Shown here: positions 40,636-50,305 of the stretch, in pieces
Layout of the letters: every line of letters begins with the position of its first letter
Numbering within the stretch: the first letter of the stretch is position 1
Assembly (NCBI RefSeq): GCF_011742875.1
Contig: NZ_JAAQTL010000001.1
Location: 1,736,001 to 1,800,000, forward strand
From: Luteibacter yeojuensis
GTDB lineage: Bacteria > Pseudomonadota > Gammaproteobacteria > Xanthomonadales > Rhodanobacteraceae
Length of the DNA: 64,000 nucleotides
Direction: 5' to 3'
Position numbers and translations under genes: made by a program
Notes under the pieces: generated by a model
Told to the model about the DNA's origin: nothing
The model's database searches: none
Seen by the model: only the letters and a program-made list of their open reading frames with translations

Positions 40636-41805
40636 TCAGAACGCGTTGATACCGGTGAGTTCGCGGCCGACCACGAGCTGGTGGACGGTCTCGGTGCCTT
40701 CGTAGGTGATGACCGATTCGAGGTTGAGCGCGTGGCGGATGGCCGAATGCTCGGTGGTGATGCCGGCGCCGCCGAGGATGTCGCGGCATTCACGCGCGAT
40801 GTCCAGCGCCATGCGCACGTTGTTCCACTTCGCCAGCGATACCTGGGTGGGCTGGAGGCGCCCGGCGTCCTTCAGCCGGCCCAGCTGCAGCGAGAGCAGC
40901 TGCGCGGTGGTGATGCGGCGGGCCATGTCGGCCATCTTCACCTGCACCGCCTGGTTGGCCGCGAGCGGACGGCCGAACAACACGCGCTGCGCGGTGTAAT
41001 CGAGCACTTCCTTCAGGCAGGCCTGTGCGGCGCCGATCGGGCCCCAGGTGATGCCGTAGCGCGCCTGGTTGAGGCAGCCGAGCGGCCCCTTGAGTCCCTT
41101 CACGTTCGGCAGCCGCGCGCTGTCGGGCACGCGTACGTCGTCGAAGAACAGCGCGGAGGTCACCGAGGCGCGCAGGCTCATCTTCTTGTGCACTTCCTGC
41201 GCCGCGAAGCCCTTCGTGGAGGTGGGCACGATGAAACCCTGAATGCCGTCGTCGGTCTGCGCCCAGACGATGGCGATATGGGCAAGGTTGCCGTTGGTGA
41301 TCCACATCTTGGCGCCGTTGATCACCCAGTCCCCGCCGTCCTTGCGCGCGACCGTCTTCATGTTCGCCGGATCGGAGCCGCCATGCGGCTCGGTCAGGCC
41401 GAAGCATCCGATGACTTCACCCGCGGCCATCTTCGGCAGGTATTCGCGCTTCTGCTCTTCCGAGCCGTAGGCGAAGATCGGATACATGCACAGCGAGCTC
41501 TGCACGGAAGCGAAGCTGCGCAGACCGGAATCGCCGCGCTCCAGTTCCTGGCAGATGAGGCCGTAGCTCACGCCGTTCATGCCGGCGCAGCCGTACTCCT
41601 CGGGCAGCGTGGCGCCGAGCAGGCCCAGGGAGGCGATCTCGGGCACCAGTTCGGCCGGGAAGCGCCCCTGGTCGAACGCGTCGCCGATGATCGGCAGCAC
41701 CTTTTCGTCGACGAAACGGCCGACGGCATCCTGCACGGCGCGCTCCTCGTCGGTGAGCAGCGAGCGGACGTCGTAGAGATCGAGCGGGTCGAGGCGGTGG
41801 GCCAT
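40636..41805 (-). CDS. Acyl-CoA dehydrogenase, glutaryl-CoA dehydrogenase type
   Basis: A 389-aa flavoprotein. GCFGLTEPHGGSDP and WITNGNLAHIAIVWAQ contact FAD, RYGITWGPIGAAQACL and GRPLAANQAVQVKMADM are glutaryl-CoA dehydrogenase-like, and the catalytic Glu is in SVITYEGTETVHQL. The C-terminus GRELTGINAF also fits GcdH. It would convert glutaryl-CoA to crotonyl-CoA in lysine and tryptophan breakdown. Confidence 0.85.
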   Translation of the reverse strand: MAHRLDPLDLYDVRSLLTDEERAVQDAVGRFVDEKVLPIIGDAFDQGRFPAELVPEIASLGLLGATLPEEYGCAGMNGVSYGLICQELERGDSGLRSFASVQSSLCMYPIFAYGSEEQKREYLPKMAAGEVIGCFGLTEPHGGSDPANMKTVARKDGGDWVINGAKMWITNGNLAHIAIVWAQTDDGIQGFIVPTSTKGFAAQEVHKKMSLRASVTSALFFDDVRVPDSARLPNVKGLKGPLGCLNQARYGITWGPIGAAQACLKEVLDYTAQRVLFGRPLAANQAVQVKMADMARRITTAQLLSLQLGRLKDAGRLQPTQVSLAKWNNVRMALDIARECRDILGGAGITTEHSAIRHALNLESVITYEGTETVHQLVVGRELTGINAF

Positions 41806-41942
41806 GCTTGGGACTCTTACTTGGGCAGCCGGAAACGTCCGATTGTAGCCACGGCGCGGGGCGCGGTCATGGCGGGGCGCAACAATCCAGGCACCCGGCC
41901 AGCCCCCATAATGGCCCCTCCCCCCACCACCGGATGCCAGCC

Positions 41943-42818
41943 ATGTTCAAGGGCGTACTCCTGGGTTTCGCCTGCTACGCGGCCTACGCGTGGAGCGACG
42001 CCTTCGTGAAGTCGCTCGAGGGCAGCCTGCCCGCCTACGAGGCGGTCTTCTTCGGCGCGATCCTGGCCATGGCGGCCTTCCCCTTCCTGAAGAAGCCCGG
42101 GGACCGCTGGAGCGAGGTGGTGGTATCGAAACTGCCCGGCCTCTGGCTGCTGCGTGCGGTGGCCGGCGCCATCGGCAACGTCACCGCGGTGATGGCCTTC
42201 ACGGCCCTGCCGATGGCGGAGGCCTTCTCGCTGATCTTCCTGCTGCCGATCTTCGTGACCATCCTCTCGGTGGTCTTCCTCCGCGAACACGTGGGCTGGC
42301 GGCGCTGGTCGGCCGTGATCGTCGGTTTCCTGGGCGTACTGGTGGTGCTGCGGCCCGGTTTTCGCCACCTGGGTACCGGACATGTGGCCGCGATCGTCTG
42401 CGGCCTCGCCGGCGCGCTGTCGATCGTGGCGCTGCGCATGGCGGGGGCGACGGAGAAGCGCATCACCCTGTACGGCGCCGGCGCGATCGGGCCGATGGTG
42501 GCCGGCTTCATCATGATGCTGCCGCATTTCGTGTGGCCGGATGCGCACCAGTGGTTCCTGCTGCTGGGCTACGGGTTGTTCGCCGCGGCAGGTGCCGTGC
42601 TGCTGATGCTGGCGACGCAGCACGCCCCGGCCAATCGCGTCGCGCCCACGCAATACAGCCAGATGCTGTGGGCGATCCTGTTCGGCTACCTCCTCTTCCA
42701 CGACCGCCTGGACTGGCCGATGCTCATCGGCATCACGATGATCCTCGGCGCGGGGTTGTTCACCTTCGTCCGCGAGGAAAAGAAGACCCAGTGGTGGCGC
42801 TGGACGAATATCGTCTGA
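41943..42818 (+). CDS. EamA/DMT family transporter
   Basis: A 291-aa protein with about ten hydrophobic segments arranged as two EamA repeats. LPMAEAFSLIFLLPIFVTIL and ANRVAPTQYSQMLWAILFGY are the typical repeat ends. Likely an inner-membrane metabolite exporter; substrate unknown. A REP-like pair follows it. Confidence 0.85.
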   Translation: MFKGVLLGFACYAAYAWSDAFVKSLEGSLPAYEAVFFGAILAMAAFPFLKKPGDRWSEVVVSKLPGLWLLRAVAGAIGNVTAVMAFTALPMAEAFSLIFLLPIFVTILSVVFLREHVGWRRWSAVIVGFLGVLVVLRPGFRHLGTGHVAAIVCGLAGALSIVALRMAGATEKRITLYGAGAIGPMVAGFIMMLPHFVWPDAHQWFLLLGYGLFAAAGAVLLMLATQHAPANRVAPTQYSQMLWAILFGYLLFHDRLDWPMLIGITMILGAGLFTFVREEKKTQWWRWTNIV

Positions 42819-42829
42819 CCCTGTTCCTC

Positions 42830-42906
42830 TGTAGGAGCCGCTATAGCGGCGAGGGCGATCTTGCGGGGTGTCGCGAGGTTTTCTCGCCGCTATGGCGGCT
42901 CCTACA
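42830..42906. repeat. REP-like inverted pair (BIME)
   Basis: TGTAGGAGCCGCTATAGCGG at 42830 and its inverted mate ending CTATGGCGGCTCCTACA at 42906 face each other across about 30 bases. Each half is itself palindromic (GCCGCTATAGCGGC). It lies between convergent genes. Confidence 0.85.
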
Positions 42907-42937
42907 GTCGATCGCCGGCTCAACCCTCACGACGACG

Positions 42938-43990
42938 TCAAGGGTTGGACACGCCATGGGGCACGTGGCCGGTGGCCACATGCTTGCGCGCCGACTCCAC
43001 GTTCGCCGGCGAATCGTCGAAGAAGATGTCGGCGCCGAAGGCATCCAGGAACGGACCCTTGTCGCGACCGCCCAGGAACAGCGCCTCGTCGATGCGCACG
43101 CCCCAGCGGCGCAAGGTGAGGATCACGCGCTTGTGCGCCGGTGCGGAACGCGCCGTGACCAGCGCGGTGCGGATCGGCGACGTCTCGGCGGGGAACGCCG
43201 CCTGCAACCGGTGCAACGCGGCCAGGAAGCCGCGGAACGGGCCGCCGGACAAGGGCTCCGCCCAGCGTTCGGTCTCGTTGCGGTGGAAGGCGTCGAGGCC
43301 CTGCTCCTTCGACACCCGCTCCCCTTCGTCGCCGAAGATGACCGCGTCCCCGTCGAAGGCGATGCGTAGCTGCTCGCTGGAACGCTGCGGTGCCGTGGAC
43401 GGCAGGATCGTCGCCGCCGCCACGCCGGCGCGAAGCGCGCGACCCACGTCCTCCGCGTTCGCGGAAAGGAAGAGATCGGCGCGGAACGGTGCGATGTAAT
43501 CGGAAGTCGGCGCGCCGCTGGTGAAGGCCGCGCGCGAGATGCCCAGCGCGTAGTGCTGGATGGCGTTGAAGATGCGCAGGCCCGTGTCGCCCGAATTGCG
43601 CGACAGCAGGATCACTTCGACCGCCGGCACGTCGCCGGAGAGCGCATTGAGCCCCAGCAGCTTCTTCACCAGCGGGAATGCGACACCCGGCTTCAGCAAT
43701 TCGTCCTCGTGTTCGATCTGGTACGCGCGATACGCATCGAGACCTTCGCGCTCGAACAGGTCGTGGCTGTCGCCCATGTCGAACAGCGCCCGCGAGGAAA
43801 TCGCCACGACGAGACGGTTGTCGCGAACCGAGGCATCCGAGTGAGCGCCATGGGTGGGCCGTTCGGGCGCCGGCGCGCTTCCCGCATCGTCCGGCGCAGC
43901 GGCGACGGCATGGTCCGGATCGGCAGCGCCCGGGACAGCGGGCCTGTCGTCGGGACCGTTCGGCGTGTCGTGGCTATCGGGGGCGGTCAT
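42938..43990 (-). CDS. 5'-nucleotidase, PF06189 type
   Basis: A 350-aa protein. After a Pro/Ala/Asp-rich tail of about 55 residues, NRLVVAISSRALFDMGDSHD, VEVILLSRNSGDTG, RIAFDGDAVIFGDE and FFDDSPANVESA show the HAD-like core, with Asp nucleophile in the FDGDAV segment. It would dephosphorylate nucleoside monophosphates. It overlaps the NAD kinase gene by four bases, and the pairing suggests joint nucleotide metabolism. Confidence 0.82.
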   Translation of the reverse strand: MTAPDSHDTPNGPDDRPAVPGAADPDHAVAAAPDDAGSAPAPERPTHGAHSDASVRDNRLVVAISSRALFDMGDSHDLFEREGLDAYRAYQIEHEDELLKPGVAFPLVKKLLGLNALSGDVPAVEVILLSRNSGDTGLRIFNAIQHYALGISRAAFTSGAPTSDYIAPFRADLFLSANAEDVGRALRAGVAAATILPSTAPQRSSEQLRIAFDGDAVIFGDEGERVSKEQGLDAFHRNETERWAEPLSGGPFRGFLAALHRLQAAFPAETSPIRTALVTARSAPAHKRVILTLRRWGVRIDEALFLGGRDKGPFLDAFGADIFFDDSPANVESARKHVATGHVPHGVSNP

Positions 43991-44760
43991 GGGGCGAACT
44001 GCTCGTCGAGGATACGTTGCTGAAGGTTGTGCTCGGGATCGAACAGCAGCCGCACGGCGTTGCGGCGCGACTGCCGGATCTCCACCATGCGCACGTCGCG
44101 CACCTCGTGGAAGTCGGCCGTGGCGCTGATGGGGCGCTTGTTCGGGTCCTTCGTGTCGAAGCCGACCCGCGTCGCATGGGGAAGGATGGCGCCGCGCCAG
44201 CGGCGCGGGCGGAACGGGCTGATCGGAGTGAGCGCCAGCACGTTGGCGTCCAGCGGAAGGATGGGACCGTGGGCGGACAGGTTATAGGCCGTGGAACCGG
44301 CGGGCGTGCACACGAGGATGCCATCGCAGACGAGTTCGTCGAGTTTCACTTCGCCGTTGAGGCGAACCCGCAGGTGCGCCGCCTGGTTGCTCTGCCGCAG
44401 CAGCGCGACCTCGTTGAAGGCGAGCGCGCGATGCTCCACGCCGTCGCAGCAGGTGCTGTGCATTTCCAGCGGATGCAGCACGGCCGGGTGCGCCTTCTCG
44501 ATGCGCTCGGGCAGGTGGTCCACATCGTGCTGGTTCATGAGGAAACCGAGGCGCCCGAGCTTCATGCCGTAGAACGGCACGCCGAGGGTCCGGTGTGCGT
44601 GCAGGGTGCGCAGCATGAAGCCGTCGCCACCCAGGGACACGATGATATCGGCCTCGCCCGGCTCCACGCCGGCATAGCGCTTGATGAGGGCGGCGCGGGC
44701 ACGTTGGGCGACTTCGGTTTCGCTGGCGACGAAGGCTAGGCGCATTGGGGAGTTGGGCAT
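43987..44760 (-). CDS. nadK: NAD kinase
   Basis: A 257-aa protein that phosphorylates NAD to NADP. The GGDG motif is in IIVSLGGDGFMLR, the NE motif in LAFNEVALLRQ and a glycine-rich PAGSTAYNLSAHG follows. The length is short but within the family's range. A REP-like pair precedes the glutamate dehydrogenase gene upstream. Confidence 0.93.
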   Translation of the reverse strand: MPNSPMRLAFVASETEVAQRARAALIKRYAGVEPGEADIIVSLGGDGFMLRTLHAHRTLGVPFYGMKLGRLGFLMNQHDVDHLPERIEKAHPAVLHPLEMHSTCCDGVEHRALAFNEVALLRQSNQAAHLRVRLNGEVKLDELVCDGILVCTPAGSTAYNLSAHGPILPLDANVLALTPISPFRPRRWRGAILPHATRVGFDTKDPNKRPISATADFHEVRDVRMVEIRQSRRNAVRLLFDPEHNLQQRILDEQFAP

Positions 44761-44821
44761 CCGGGTCCAACCCGGAGCTTAGTCCCTAACGCGGCAGGTC
44801 GGATAGTCGGCGGGCGCGACA

Positions 44822-44910
44822 CCTGTAGGAGCCGCTATAGCGGCGAGGGGAATCTACCTCGCCGCTTCATGGCTTCGTTGGCTTCTCGCCGCTCTAGCGG
44901 CTCCTACAGG
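44822..44910. repeat. REP-like inverted pair (BIME)
   Basis: CCTGTAGGAGCCGCTATAGC at 44822 and its mate ending CTAGCGGCTCCTACAGG at 44910, with an internal extra half-copy (CTCGCCGCTTCATGGC). It lies between the nadK start and the glutamate dehydrogenase stop. Confidence 0.85.
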
Positions 44911-44941
44911 TGATCGCGGCCCTCTCGGCCAGGTATCTGCG

Positions 44942-47900
44942 TCAGACCGGAATCTGCGCCAGCTGGGCCAGGCGGCGGACGGCGACCGAGGCGATCGGGT
45001 AGTCCGCGTTCTGGGTGAGGATTTCCGCAAGCATCGCGCGGGTGTACTTCAGCGTCGCGTCGTCGCGGTCCAGCCAGGCCTTGACCGGGCTGACGTCGGT
45101 GCGATCGCCGGCGACGCCGAGCACCTGCAGGGCCAGGGCGCGATGCTGGGCGTTCAACTCGTCCAGCAGCGAGCCGCGTGCCTGCGCGTGCCACGCGCCT
45201 TCCACCGGCAGCGCCTCGATCTGGCCGCGCAGCCAGTCGAGGTCGAGCGCCTCGGCCAGTTCGTAGAAGACCGTGGCGACCGTGGCGATGCCCTTGCCGC
45301 TCTGCTTCGAGACCTCGACCATGTCCAGCGCCGAGCGCAGCACCGGAACGCGGGCCAGGCGCACGGCCAGGGTATTGGGCACGCCGAGGCCTTCCCACTT
45401 CTCCTGGCTGGCGGCGAAGTCGCCACGACCGGTGTTGGTCAGCGCGTCCGGCAGCGCCTCGCGCAGCTTCGTGACCTCGCTGGCGTAACGATCGACGTTC
45501 GCGGCGATGTCCAGGGAACCGCCCGGACGGTTCAGCAGCCAGCGCGTGAGATGGCGCAGCAGCGACCAGATCTGCAGGATCGCGTCGATCTGCGTATCCT
45601 CGGCCACCTTGCCGTCGAGCGCCTCGATCTCGGCCCACAGGTCGCGGGCGTCCAGGATCTCGCGTGCCGCCGTATAAGCCTTGGCGATGGACGCCGGACC
45701 GTGGCCGGTGTCCTCCTGCATGCGCATCATGAACGTGGCGCCCATGCGGTTGATGGTCGAGTTGGTCACCGCCGTGGCGATGATCTCGCGCTTCAGGCGA
45801 TGGCGCTGCATGTGCTCGGCGTATTTCTCGTGCAGCGGCACGGGGAAGTAGCGCACCAGCTCGCGCGACAGGTACGGATCTTCCGGCACGTCCGACTCCA
45901 GCAGCTGCTGGAACAGGCGGATCTTGTCGTAGGAGAGCAGCACCGACAGTTCGGGACGCGTCATGCCCTGGCCGCGCTGCTTGCGCTCGGCCAGTTCGGC
46001 GGCCGTCGGCAGCGACTCCACCTGGCGATCGAGAAGGCCTTCGGCTTCCAGCGTGCCGATGAAGTGGGCCATCGAACCCAGGCGGCGCACCGACTGGTGC
46101 TCCATCATCGTGATGGCCTGGTTCTGCCGGTAGTTGTCCCAAAGCACGAGGCGCGCCACTTCGTCGGTCATTTCCGCCAGCTGGCGGTTGCGGCCGTCGA
46201 AGCTGAGCTCGCCGCGCTGCACGGCGTCGTTGAGCAGGATCTTGATGTTCACCTCGTGGTCGGAGGTGTCCACGCCCGCGGAGTTGTCGATGAAGTCGGT
46301 GTTGAGCAACACGCCGGCCTGGCCGGCCTCGATGCGACCCTTCTGGGTCATGCCCAGGTTTCCGCCCTCGCCCACCACCTTGCAGCGCAGCTCGTTGCCG
46401 TTCACGCGCAGCGAATTGTTCGCGCGATCGCCGACGTCGGCATGCGTTTCGGAGGTGGCCTTCACGTAGGTGCCGATGCCGCCGTTCCAGAGCAGGTCCA
46501 CCGGCGCCCTCAGGATCGCCGAGAGGAGATCGCTGGGCGCCATGTGGGCGACGTCGGCACGGATACCGAGCGCCGCGCGGATTTCCGGGGACACCGGGAT
46601 CGACTTCGCGCTACGCGGATAGACGCCGCCGCCGGCGGAGATCAGCGACTTGTCGTAATCGTCCCACGAGGAGCGCGGCAGGGCGAACATGCGCTGGCGT
46701 TCCGCGAACGACTTCGCCGCGTCCGGATTCGGGTCGAGGAATACATGGCGGTGGTCGAACGCGGCCAGCAGGCGGATGTGCTCCGAGAGCAGCATGCCGT
46801 TGCCGAACACGTCGCCGGACATGTCGCCCACACCCACCACGGTGAAATCCTGGGTCTGGCAGTCGCGGCCCAGCGCGCGGAAGTGGCGTTTCACCGACTC
46901 CCAGGCGCCCTTGGCCGTGATGCCCATGCCCTTGTGGTCGTAACCGTAGGAGCCGCCGGAGGCGAAGGCATCGTCGAGCCAGAAGCCATGCTCGGTCGAG
47001 ATGGCGTTGGCGATGTCGGAGAACGTGGCCGTGCCCTTGTCCGCGGCGACCACCAGGTACGGGTCGTCTTCGTCATGCCGCACGACGTCGTGCGGCGGGA
47101 CGACCTTGCCCTCGACGAGGTTGTCGGTGATGTCGAGCAGGCCGTTGATGAACATGCGGTAGCAGGCGATGCCCTCGGCCAGCTGCGCATCGCGGTCGCC
47201 GCCCGCCGGCGGACGCTTCACGAAGAACCCGCCCTTGGAACCGACCGGCACGATGACGGTGTTCTTCACCATCTGCGCCTTCACCAGGCCCAGCACCTCG
47301 GTGCGGAAGTCTTCGCGGCGATCGGACCAGCGCAGGCCGCCGCGGGCCACGGAGCCGAAGCGCAGGTGGATGCCTTCCACGCGCGGCGCATAGACGAAGA
47401 TCTCGCGGAACGGCACCGGCTTGGCCAGGTCCGGCACGCGATGCGAATCGAACTTGAAGCTGAGGTACGGACGGTAGGCGCCGTCCCAGGCCTGGAAGAA
47501 GTTCGTGCGCAACGTGGCATGCACCAGCGCGATGAAGCTGCGCAGGATGCGGTCCTCGTCGAGGCTGGACACATTGTCGAGCAGGGCGTTGATGGCCTCT
47601 TCCACCGCCGCGACCTGCTCGCCGCGCGGACGGCCGAGCGAGGACACCAGATTGCCGATGAGGCCCGGCTGCGCGGCGAGCGTTTCCGCGTCCAACAGGG
47701 CATGCATCTCGTGCGAGAGCAGGCTCTCGGCGCGCTCGCGCTCCGCACCGTCGAGGCTTTCCCGGCGTGGATCGAAGCGGGCGTTGAACAGTTCGACGAT
47801 GAGGCCGGCGATGGCCGGGTAACGGTTGAGCGCGTCTTCCATATACGCCTGCGAGAACGCCACCCCGGTCTGCAGCAGGTACTTGCAGTAGCTGCGCAGC

Positions 47901-49861
47901 ACCGCCACCTGGCGCCAGCCGAGTTTCGCGCCGAGGACGAGGCGGTTGAAGCCGTCGTTCTCCGCGCTGCCGCGCCAGATGTGCTCGAACGCATCCTCGA
48001 AGATCGTGCCGACCTGCTCCACCTCGAACACGAGGCGGCCCACCGGCTGCACCTCGAAATCCTGCACGAAGAGGTGGCCCTCGCCGAGCTTCACCTCGTA
48101 CATGTGCTCGGTGAGCACGCGCAGGCCCAGGTTCTCGAGCTGCGGCATCACCTCGGACAGCGCGATGTCGGAACCGGAACGGTAGACCTTGAAGCGCAGC
48201 TCCTCCCGACGGTGCGGCGGATGGTAGAACGACATGCTGATGGCGTCGGGGCCGTCGAGGCCGGCCAGCGCGCGCACGTCGGCGGCCGCGACCTCGGGTG
48301 ATACCTCGTCGACGTAGCCCGCCGGAAGCGCCTTGCCGTAGCGGTTGGCGAGGATGATGCCCTGCTGCTCGCCGGCCAGTTCGATCAGGCGGTCGCGCAG
48401 GTCGTCGTACCAGTTGCGCGCGATCGACACGATCTGCGCTTCGATGGAGGCCGCGTCGTACACCGGGTGGTCGCCGATACGCGGACGCACCACCACGTGC
48501 AGGCGGACCAGGGCGGCTTCGCCCATCAGGACCGCGGAATCGAGGTGCTCGCCATGGAAGGCATCGCGCAGCACGTTCTCCACGCGCTCGCGCACGCTCG
48601 TGTTGAAGCGGTCGCGCGGTATGTAGACGAGGCAGGAGAAGAATCGGCCGTAGCTGTCGCGACGGATGAACAGGCGCGTGCGCGTGCGCTGGGCCAGTTC
48701 GAGCAAGCCCATGGAGAGCGCGTAAAGCTCGTCGGTGCTGCACTGGAACAGCTCGTCGCGCGGCAGGGTGTCGAGGATGTGGCGCAGGGCCTTGCCCGAA
48801 TGCGAATCGCGCTTCAGGCCGGAGCGGTTCATCACCGCCTCGCACTTGTCGCGCACCAGCGGCACGTGCTGCGGGTGGGCCATGTATGCGTTGGAGGAGA
48901 ACAGGCCGAGGAAACGCTGCTCGGCGGTGGGACGGCCCTGCTCGTCGAACTTGAGCACGCCCACATAATCCATGTAGCCCGGGCGATGGATCGGCGAACG
49001 GGCGTTGGTCTTGGTGAGGATGATGGCGTCGGTCGCGCCCGAGCGCGGCAGTTCGCTCGCCACCAGGGTACGCAGCGACCGCGGCGCCACCGAGCGCTCG
49101 GCGCCGCGGAGGATGCCGAGACCGGAGCCGTCGACGGCCTTCAGGACCTGGTCGCCCGCGTCCGCGGCCACTTCGTACTCGCGGTAGCCCATGAAGGTGA
49201 AATGGTCGTCCGCCACCCAGCGCAGGAACTCGGTGGCCTCGCCCACTTCCTCGGCCGTGTACGGCAGGGACCGCTTGCCGAGCTCGTCCGCGATCTCCAC
49301 CATCTTGCCGCGCATCGCGCGCCAGTCGCCCACGGCCTCGCGCACGTCGGCAAGGGCGGCCTCGACGTTCGCCTTCAGCGTCTCGAGTTCGGCCTCGTCG
49401 ATGCGGTCGATCTCGAAGCGCATCACGGATTCGGTCTTCTCCCCCGCGCCCATGGATTCGAGGACGCCCGAGGCCGAGCGCACCACCGGCACCACCGGAT
49501 GGATGATCGCGTGGATGTCCGCGTGGGCGGCGGCGACCATGGACACCGTGTCCACCAGGAAGGGCATGTCGTCGGTGACGACCTCGACCACCGCCCGGCT
49601 ACCGGACTGACCGGGGTTGTAGACACGGACCTTCGCCTTGCCCGCCGTGCGCTCGCGGACGAAGGCGAGCAGGTCGGCGATCAACGCGGCCCAGCGCTCG
49701 GGCGCGTGCAGCGCGTGGTCGGCCGGGGCGATCCGCTCGAAAAAGGCCTCGATAAAAAAGCGCGCCTCGTTGAGGCGCTCCGCGGGGTAGTCCAGCTTAT
49801 TCAGTTCATCGAAGACAACGGCGTGGAACGGGCCGTTTTCGGCAGCGCGAATCGCATTCAT
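44942..49861 (-). CDS. NAD-specific glutamate dehydrogenase, large (180 kDa) class
   Basis: A 1639-aa protein from the ATG at 49861; an in-frame start at 49933 is less likely. The N-terminal 700 residues carry the ACT-like regulatory region. The catalytic core includes IVPVGSKGGFFVKRPPAGG with the active Lys, GMGITAKGAWESVKRHF and VVGVGDMSGDVFGNGMLLS for NAD binding. It catabolises glutamate to 2-oxoglutarate and ammonia. Members are allosteric tetramers or hexamers. Confidence 0.93.
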   Translation of the reverse strand: MNAIRAAENGPFHAVVFDELNKLDYPAERLNEARFFIEAFFERIAPADHALHAPERWAALIADLLAFVRERTAGKAKVRVYNPGQSGSRAVVEVVTDDMPFLVDTVSMVAAAHADIHAIIHPVVPVVRSASGVLESMGAGEKTESVMRFEIDRIDEAELETLKANVEAALADVREAVGDWRAMRGKMVEIADELGKRSLPYTAEEVGEATEFLRWVADDHFTFMGYREYEVAADAGDQVLKAVDGSGLGILRGAERSVAPRSLRTLVASELPRSGATDAIILTKTNARSPIHRPGYMDYVGVLKFDEQGRPTAEQRFLGLFSSNAYMAHPQHVPLVRDKCEAVMNRSGLKRDSHSGKALRHILDTLPRDELFQCSTDELYALSMGLLELAQRTRTRLFIRRDSYGRFFSCLVYIPRDRFNTSVRERVENVLRDAFHGEHLDSAVLMGEAALVRLHVVVRPRIGDHPVYDAASIEAQIVSIARNWYDDLRDRLIELAGEQQGIILANRYGKALPAGYVDEVSPEVAAADVRALAGLDGPDAISMSFYHPPHRREELRFKVYRSGSDIALSEVMPQLENLGLRVLTEHMYEVKLGEGHLFVQDFEVQPVGRLVFEVEQVGTIFEDAFEHIWRGSAENDGFNRLVLGAKLGWRQVAVLRSYCKYLLQTGVAFSQAYMEDALNRYPAIAGLIVELFNARFDPRRESLDGAERERAESLLSHEMHALLDAETLAAQPGLIGNLVSSLGRPRGEQVAAVEEAINALLDNVSSLDEDRILRSFIALVHATLRTNFFQAWDGAYRPYLSFKFDSHRVPDLAKPVPFREIFVYAPRVEGIHLRFGSVARGGLRWSDRREDFRTEVLGLVKAQMVKNTVIVPVGSKGGFFVKRPPAGGDRDAQLAEGIACYRMFINGLLDITDNLVEGKVVPPHDVVRHDEDDPYLVVAADKGTATFSDIANAISTEHGFWLDDAFASGGSYGYDHKGMGITAKGAWESVKRHFRALGRDCQTQDFTVVGVGDMSGDVFGNGMLLSEHIRLLAAFDHRHVFLDPNPDAAKSFAERQRMFALPRSSWDDYDKSLISAGGGVYPRSAKSIPVSPEIRAALGIRADVAHMAPSDLLSAILRAPVDLLWNGGIGTYVKATSETHADVGDRANNSLRVNGNELRCKVVGEGGNLGMTQKGRIEAGQAGVLLNTDFIDNSAGVDTSDHEVNIKILLNDAVQRGELSFDGRNRQLAEMTDEVARLVLWDNYRQNQAITMMEHQSVRRLGSMAHFIGTLEAEGLLDRQVESLPTAAELAERKQRGQGMTRPELSVLLSYDKIRLFQQLLESDVPEDPYLSRELVRYFPVPLHEKYAEHMQRHRLKREIIATAVTNSTINRMGATFMMRMQEDTGHGPASIAKAYTAAREILDARDLWAEIEALDGKVAEDTQIDAILQIWSLLRHLTRWLLNRPGGSLDIAANVDRYASEVTKLREALPDALTNTGRGDFAASQEKWEGLGVPNTLAVRLARVPVLRSALDMVEVSKQSGKGIATVATVFYELAEALDLDWLRGQIEALPVEGAWHAQARGSLLDELNAQHRALALQVLGVAGDRTDVSPVKAWLDRDDATLKYTRAMLAEILTQNADYPIASVAVRRLAQLAQIPV

Positions 49862-50305
49862 GGGCGGATTGTCGATGTGGGGAGGACGGAAATCCGTGAA
49901 AGCATAGCTCTCACCGGTGCCAACTAGCCACACCGCGAGCGAGTGCGCGTTGGCGTTTTTTCACTGCGTTGCCGCATGGGCCTCCACGCGCCTACGAATT
50001 GAGTCGGCGCTAACGGATAAGGGCATCGTGTGCATCGCAGCAATTCGCGTGCGAATGCGTAAACGGCCCGTTGACGATAGTGCACCCGAGATTCTAAACT
50101 GGACGGTATACTTACGTGTTGAATCAGCACACGGCGGCGCTGCGCACCAAGACAGCGTCACGGGCGTCCTATACACGCAAGAGGCCGTAAGGCACAGGAC
50201 GGGTGGGCTGGGTACGCGGTAACACTAGCGATGCATGCGAGCGGCATCCTTCCCCGGTGCGGCGGCGCGAACGAACAAGAAACCTGGAAAAGGAACGAAG
50301 TTCTC
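49862..50305. other. Divergent control region between glutamate dehydrogenase and RND operon
   Basis: About 440 bases without a convincing gene. Rightward promoter candidates are TTGACG (50071-50076) with TCTAAA after 17 bases, and TATACT at 50107-50112. This region is less GC-rich than its flanks. AAGGAACGAAG before 50306 is the ribosome site of the adaptor gene. I see no regulator gene for the pump. Confidence 0.5.

Noticed and set aside
45143..48301. A 1052-codon plus-strand ORF opposite glutamate dehydrogenase
   Set aside because: Antisense shadow of a well-conserved enzyme; composition is unlike a folded protein.
49862..50305. Small ORFs on both strands of the 440-base control region
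   Set aside because: No ribosome sites, unusual composition and no recognisable sequence; better read as a regulatory region.
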